Source: Proteobacteria bacterium SG_bin4
Lineage (GTDB): Bacteria; Pseudomonadota; Gammaproteobacteria; Burkholderiales; Nitrosomonadaceae
Direction: 5' to 3'
DNA: 11,867 nt
Assembly (NCBI GenBank): GCA_002083395.1
Contig: LWDH01000040.1
Coordinates: forward strand, 1 to 11,867
The notes beneath the pieces are model-generated. The model did not search any database. It was not told where the DNA came from and was given only the letters and a program-made list of their open reading frames with translations. This document shows, piece by piece, positions 8,499 to 11,867 of this stretch (positions are counted from its first letter, which is position 1; each line of letters begins with the position of its first letter). Made by a program: the position numbers and the translations under genes.

Positions 8499-9800
8499 AT
8501 GAATTTCGGTAACCCAGCGTTACAAACAAAACGGCCTCTAACCATTAAAACCGCTCGTCCCCTTCGATTCAAGCAATTATTCGCAATAATATTACTACTC
8601 ATCATTACGACAACTGCTACTCACACCCAAGCAGCCAAGATAATATTCCGGTCTAATTTTAGTTCGGGAGTTACCCTGAGCGCACCTTACAGTTTCTATC
8701 CTAGAGGCGCATGGCAGCAATTTACCGGCATTGATAAAGATACTGGCTATAGCTGGCCTATTCGAGCATTGGGAGCCAATTTTTCTGGCCTGCAACTAAT
8801 CACGGCCAATCCAATTGAGCCATCTACCATCGGTTCTTACATTTCTAACTCCATTAGAACCGTCGCCGGACCTTTTGGAACGATTAATGAACTGTACCAA
8901 ATTGTTAAAATGAATGGCGAAATAGGTGAAGGTGGATCACAATCGCCGTTTGTGATTATTAGACCCTCGACAGTAGGTGATGTAAAGAATTTATATATTT
9001 CTTATTGGTTTAAGTATCCAACTGATTTAGCTTCGAAGTTGGATAGCAGTGTTTCATCTGGTAACTGGCGCACACAATTTGAATTTAAAACAGGTGGATA
9101 CGACGGCAGTAACGGAAGCGGCGATTATCGAATCATCACTAACATATTCAAAGATACCGATGGCGGACTTTATTGGTTAACAAAAGGGGATACTGTAGCA
9201 AATGGCCCTCTTCCCAGAATCACATACTGGTATGAAGAAAACCGGGTTGTACCCGTCCCCTTAGGCACATGGTTCAAGTTCGAAGTTTACTGGAACCGCT
9301 CCAGTGGCAGCGACGGACGCTTCTGGGCTGCCGTCAATGGTCAAGAAATTGTTGACTATCGAGGCCCCACTATGGGAATCGACAGCCTTCCAATCACACG
9401 GATAATGCCTCATAACACCTACAGTGGCGGATATGCACCGGTCGAATCAAGTCTCACAGGATTTGAAATATGGGATGGTTTTCCTTGCGGAGACGGCGTC
9501 TCATGCTACAACTTCGATAAAGCCGCCCCGACCACACCAGCATCGTTAACTGGAAAGCTCGCAAAATATTCAAGTTTTGCATCTGTCACATTGGCTTGGT
9601 TGCCTTCTACAGATAATGTGGCGGTATCGAACTATATAATCTACAGAAACGGTACTAGAGTTGGTGTCAGTATAACTCCAAATTTTATTGATACGATTTC
9701 CGGAAGCCCAAAAGGAGCGATCTATAGTTATACAGTCCGTGCTCTTGATGCAGCCGGAAACTTCTCTCCTGCAAGTTCAGCGATCCCAATTGTTTATTAA
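8499..9800 (+). CDS. Secreted heparin-lyase-I-like (concanavalin A-like) protein with C-terminal fibronectin III domain
   Basis: 433-residue exported protein. The N-terminus has an unusually long basic n-region (about 26 residues), then a hydrophobic core LFAIILLLII (27-36) and likely cleavage at TQA|AK (about 45). The main domain (about 47-335) ends in the family-like pattern GTWFKFEVYWN (256-266), a DGRFW stretch and VNGQEIVDYRGP (279-290). This resembles the jelly-roll fold of heparin lyase I-type polysaccharide lyases. From about 342 to 433 a fibronectin type III repeat is clear: SVTLAWLPSTDNVAVSNYII through YTVRALDAAGNFS. It probably binds or cleaves an extracellular polysaccharide; catalytic activity is unproven and I cannot point to catalytic residues. 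AAGGAG (8485-8490) lies 8 bases before the ATG. A close paralog begins at 11059. Alternative: a structural matrix or adhesin protein using the same fold. Confidence 0.82.
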   Translation: MNFGNPALQTKRPLTIKTARPLRFKQLFAIILLLIITTTATHTQAAKIIFRSNFSSGVTLSAPYSFYPRGAWQQFTGIDKDTGYSWPIRALGANFSGLQLITANPIEPSTIGSYISNSIRTVAGPFGTINELYQIVKMNGEIGEGGSQSPFVIIRPSTVGDVKNLYISYWFKYPTDLASKLDSSVSSGNWRTQFEFKTGGYDGSNGSGDYRIITNIFKDTDGGLYWLTKGDTVANGPLPRITYWYEENRVVPVPLGTWFKFEVYWNRSSGSDGRFWAAVNGQEIVDYRGPTMGIDSLPITRIMPHNTYSGGYAPVESSLTGFEIWDGFPCGDGVSCYNFDKAAPTTPASLTGKLAKYSSFASVTLAWLPSTDNVAVSNYIIYRNGTRVGVSITPNFIDTISGSPKGAIYSYTVRALDAAGNFSPASSAIPIVY

Positions 9801-10005
9801 AGTGTAAAAATGGAAGAGTAAACCAGAGGAAAGCTAGGTGATATAAGTAATATGGACGCCCTCTCGAATTGAACGGCACGTAAAAAATTACTCTTTGTCA
9901 TGAGTAATGATGACCTCACTCGATTGGGCAATTTTCCACAAATCTTATGTGGGAATCTTGCGTTAACGCCTACTCTGTTTATTTCCATAGCATGCAAGTT
10001 ATTGT
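9801..10005. other. Intergenic region between the first lyase-like gene and the IS3 remnant
   Basis: No gene is seen. It holds two small dyads: ATTACTC/GAGTAAT (9887-9893 with 9902-9908), and an imperfect TTCCACA/TGTGGGAA around 9939-9958. Neither is a convincing terminator for the upstream plus-strand gene, because no T-run follows on that strand. Confidence 0.5.
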
Positions 10006-10632
10006 TTAGACCTCATTGGGTGTTTTATCGTCAAACGCGCTGTGAGATCTATTTCTATTGTAGAACATGAGATATTTTCTAAGCCTCACTTTGTATCGTA
10101 TGCGAGCAGATATACCGCTTCGTATTTGTCACTCTTTCAAAGCCGTTCGACAAACAGCAAGACAGCTACCCTTGCCCCCAAAAGCGAAACAAATTGACTG
10201 GATGCACCTGACACCATTTGCTGGTGATAGCTTGCGATGGATTGCGTGAATCTCCATTCACTTCATCGACAATACACGACACCAACCGAAATCGACTTCC
10301 TTCATGTTTCAGTATTCTTGAAAGCATCCTGGAGTCAACGAAAGGATGGTTCAAATGCAATTCATCTATCCGCACATCAGCACGAATACATCCGCTGATA
10401 GCGGAACCGACCTAAAATAGCCCTTTGAGCGTGCCCCTTCCAATAGTGGCATTGATAAACCGATCGCAGATTCCTGTAAATAGCCAAGTCAGACTGCCAC
10501 TTCCATCCCGAAATCTGATTCGGATACGCATCAAATTGTTCAGCTAACTCAGCAGTGTCTTTTGCCTTCGATCGCAGCAATTGTCATCTTGGCTCTGAAT
10601 CCCTCTACGTGGCTCCTTCTCGTTTCACTCAT
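10006..10632 (-). pseudogene. Decayed IS3-family transposase (orfA and orfB fragments)
   Basis: Pieces of an IS3-type transposase lie in order on the minus strand. OrfA starts at ATG 10632 (SHVEGFRAKMTIAAIEGK). After a frameshift near 10560 it continues TAELAEQFDAYPNQISGWK, the helix-turn-helix region. The orfB N-terminal part RIDELHLNHPFVDSRML starts near 10372 in another frame. A large internal deletion follows. Then come GKGSCL and FVERL (10154-10140), which keeps the Glu of the DDE triad, and KSDKYEAVYLLAYD with in-frame stops. Last is RKYLMFYNRNRSHSAFDDKT, ending in PNEV and a stop at 10006-10008. Intact IS3 elements are about 1.2 kb with about 370 codons over the two frames; this remnant is about 630 bp and cannot be active. 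I could not identify terminal inverted repeats or a target duplication. Confidence 0.85.
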
Positions 10633-10803
10633 ACAATTGTTATATTTTACTTTAAATTCAAATATCTATATTACGATAGATTAACAATTATTCGACTGTT
10701 CGAATATGCAAGAACACTTTTTGTGAGCACATTTTTTGGGTAGAGCTTAACAAGCTGTTCATCCCTGTAGTGCCACCTCACTGCGTACTGTCTCAATAAA
10801 AAA
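10633..10803. other. Intergenic region upstream of the sigma-54 promoter, with dyads
   Basis: No gene is seen. Dyad symmetries present are AATTGTTA (10635-10642) with TAACAATT (10682-10689), ATTCGActgtTCGAAT (10690-10705) and AGCTTaacAAGCT (10744-10756). The last two lie roughly 65-130 bases upstream of the -24 box, in the range where sigma-54 activators usually bind. They are candidate activator sites only. Confidence 0.4.
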
Positions 10804-10816
10804 TTGATACGAATAG

Positions 10817-10833
10817 TTGGCACAAATAATGCT
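10817..10833 (+). promoter_or_regulatory. Sigma-54 (RpoN) promoter, -24/-12
   Basis: TTGGCAC (10817-10823), five bases, then ATGCT (10829-10833). The GG and GC dinucleotides start exactly 12 bases apart (10819 and 10831), as in the consensus TGGCAC-N5-TTGCW, with one mismatch (A for T at 10829). Transcription would begin about 12 bases after the GC, near 10843, which places the riboswitch aptamer at the very 5' end of the RNA. A sigma-70 reading also exists: TTGATA (10804-10809), 17 bases, TAATGC (10827-10832). I favour sigma-54 on match quality. Confidence 0.65.
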
Positions 10834-10849
10834 TAATGAATATCGTAGT

Positions 10850-10934
10850 ACGAAAAGGGCAAACTCTGCGAAAGCAGAGGACGCAAAGTCACTGATCTAA
10901 AGGGCAAATGCCCCAAGATGGCAGGACTGCCACA
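10850..10934 (+). promoter_or_regulatory. Cyclic-di-GMP-I (GEMM-I) riboswitch aptamer
   Basis: The conserved GEMM core is present in order. AGGGCAAA (10856-10863) is followed by a 6-bp hairpin CTCTGC-GAAA-GCAGAG (10864-10879) with the required GNRA tetraloop. Next come GACGCAAAG (10880-10888), a second stem containing ATCTAAA and a GGGC-AAAT-GCCC hairpin with AGAT on the return strand (tetraloop-receptor arm), and a closing GGCAGGACTGCC (10920-10931). Spacing from AGGGC to ACGCAAAG equals that of Vibrio cholerae Vc2. By that alignment the Vc2 G20 position is G (10858) and A47 is 10885, so the predicted ligand is c-di-GMP and not cyclic GMP-AMP. The aptamer ends about 125 nt before the ATG of the second lyase-like gene, which it presumably controls. 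Confidence 0.92.
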
Positions 10935-11025
10935 GATAGCGCTGTTCGTTTTAGTAAACGTCTATGCAACCATTCCATGGTTACGTAGTAATTCAAGCAA
11001 TCTAATTCGAAGTGTATCTCTGCAG

Positions 11026-11052
11026 TTCCGTCCTTGAAATTTTAAGGAGGAA
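11026..11052 (+). promoter_or_regulatory. Shine-Dalgarno-sequestering hairpin (probable riboswitch expression platform)
   Basis: TTCC (11026-11029) pairs with GGAA (11049-11052), and TCCTT (11031-11035) pairs with AAGGA (11044-11048). One G (11030) is bulged, and a G.U plus an A-U pair extend toward the loop. The whole AAGGAGG ribosome binding site (11044-11050), 8 bases before the ATG, is buried. No intrinsic terminator occurs between aptamer and gene, so control at translation initiation is favoured. Confidence 0.6.
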
Positions 11053-11058
11053 TCGAAA

Positions 11059-11867
11059 ATGAACATCGATCATCGTGTAGTAACTGTAACAAAACCGCCA
11101 TTAATGGTTGACAAAACACTTCAACCAGAAACAACTGCTGTTAAGAGTAACAACACTTCCAGGCTGTTCCGAACAGGAAAGCTCGTTGCGATGATGATCA
11201 TCATCGCCATGGTTTCTTCGCAGGCACACGCAGCCAAAATGCTTTTCAGGTCGAATTTTGGCTCTGGGGTGACTCTTAGCGCACCTTATGCTTTTTATAC
11301 TAACGGTAAAGGAGCGTGGCAACAATTCACCGGAGTAGATAAAGAAACTGGCTATAGTTGGCCACTTAATGTGCTTGGTACAAGATTCTCAGGCATGCAA
11401 CTCATTACACTCGACCCCGTTACTTCTACAACAATTAATGATTATATTACTAATCAAATTCGATCTGTTAGTGGACCCAAAGGAAAGACTGTTAATGAAA
11501 TCTTTCAAAATGTAAAAATCATTGGCGCTCCCGGTGTAGCGGGTTCTCAGTCACCATTTTTATTTGTCAGACCCTATACGGCTGGTGATGTCAAGAATCT
11601 GTATATGACATACTGGATAAAATATCCGGCAGATCTGGCAGATAAATTGGATGCTTCGGTCTCATCTGGAAATTGGCGCACTCAATTTGAATTCAAAACA
11701 GGTGGATATGATGGCAATGACGGTAGCGGCGATTATCGGATTATCACCAACATATATAAACATACGGATGGCAAGCTTTATTGGATGACAAAAGGGGATA
11801 GCCAAGCGAATGGTCCAATTCCAAGAATTACCTATTGGCTTGAGGACAATCGAGTTGTACCGGTCCC
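11059..11867 (+). CDS. Secreted heparin-lyase-I-like protein, paralog of the 8499 gene (3' end outside window)
   Basis: Open from ATG 11059 to the window edge, 269 codons visible. The start is fixed by AAGGAGG 8 bases upstream. The n-region is very long (about 42 residues), followed by a hydrophobic LVAMMIIIAMVSS and cleavage near AHA|AK (about 58). The mature part aligns with the upstream gene nearly from end to end, for example FRSNF.SGVTLSAPY, GAWQQFTG, GYSWP, SGNWRTQFEFKTGGYDG and SGDYRIITNI. The visible part stops just before the GTW motif seen in the paralog, so whether it also has a fibronectin III domain cannot be seen. The gene is preceded by a sigma-54 promoter, c-di-GMP aptamer and sequestered ribosome binding site. 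A role in extracellular polysaccharide or biofilm matrix handling is inferred from fold and regulation. Confidence 0.85.
   Translation, partial: MNIDHRVVTVTKPPLMVDKTLQPETTAVKSNNTSRLFRTGKLVAMMIIIAMVSSQAHAAKMLFRSNFGSGVTLSAPYAFYTNGKGAWQQFTGVDKETGYSWPLNVLGTRFSGMQLITLDPVTSTTINDYITNQIRSVSGPKGKTVNEIFQNVKIIGAPGVAGSQSPFLFVRPYTAGDVKNLYMTYWIKYPADLADKLDASVSSGNWRTQFEFKTGGYDGNDGSGDYRIITNIYKHTDGKLYWMTKGDSQANGPIPRITYWLEDNRVVPV

Noticed and set aside
9882..9908. Hairpin ATTACTC/GAGTAAT followed by Ts on the minus strand, like a terminator
   Set aside because: The stem has only two G-C pairs, and no minus-strand gene ends just before it apart from fragments entering from the dead IS3 element.
10947..10982. 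Small hairpins CGTTT/AAACG (10947-10960) and AACCAT/ATGGTT (10968-10982) as a riboswitch terminator
   Set aside because: Short weak stems without a following U-tract, so they do not make an intrinsic terminator.
11101..11325. Minus-strand ORF antisense to the second paralog, resembling another at 8595-8795
   Set aside because: The two antisense ORFs resemble each other only because the sense genes are paralogous; no ribosome binding site or independent coding signal.

Overview
The window looks like the chromosome of an AT-rich betaproteobacterium. A Nitrosomonas-like nitrifier is my guess, from the FdxA/AddAB/cyclophilin protein style and base composition; no rRNA or taxonomic marker is present. 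The left half (about 110-6710) is dense and ordinary. The right half (about 7800-11867) has long intergenic stretches, a decayed insertion sequence and two tandem paralogous secreted proteins, which is typical of an accessory region.

Minus strand, 6706 down to 112: fdxA (7Fe ferredoxin), then an AddB-like nuclease, then an AddA-like helicase-nuclease. The gaps are 32 and 2 bp, so this is probably one operon. AddA and AddB would together form a double-strand-break resection enzyme. Both keep a PD-(D/E)XK nuclease motif, and AddB keeps a four-cysteine iron-sulfur signature.

Plus strand, about 6873-7796: an exported cyclophilin-type peptidyl-prolyl isomerase with an unexplained C-terminal extension of about 100 residues. 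It is divergent from fdxA.

Plus strand, 7797-11867: two related exported proteins with a heparin-lyase-I/concanavalin-A-like fold. The first (8499-9800) is complete and ends in a fibronectin type III domain. The second (11059 onward) runs off the window. Between them lies a decayed IS3-family element on the minus strand (about 10006-10632).

The most interesting part is the leader of the second paralog. In order it contains a near-consensus sigma-54 promoter (10817-10833), a clear GEMM-I cyclic-di-GMP riboswitch aptamer (about 10850-10934), and a hairpin that fully pairs the Shine-Dalgarno sequence (11026-11052). This suggests a secreted carbohydrate-active or matrix protein controlled by RpoN at transcription and by c-di-GMP at translation. 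The first paralog lacks this module but has its own, apparently unrelated, foldable leader (8287-8436).
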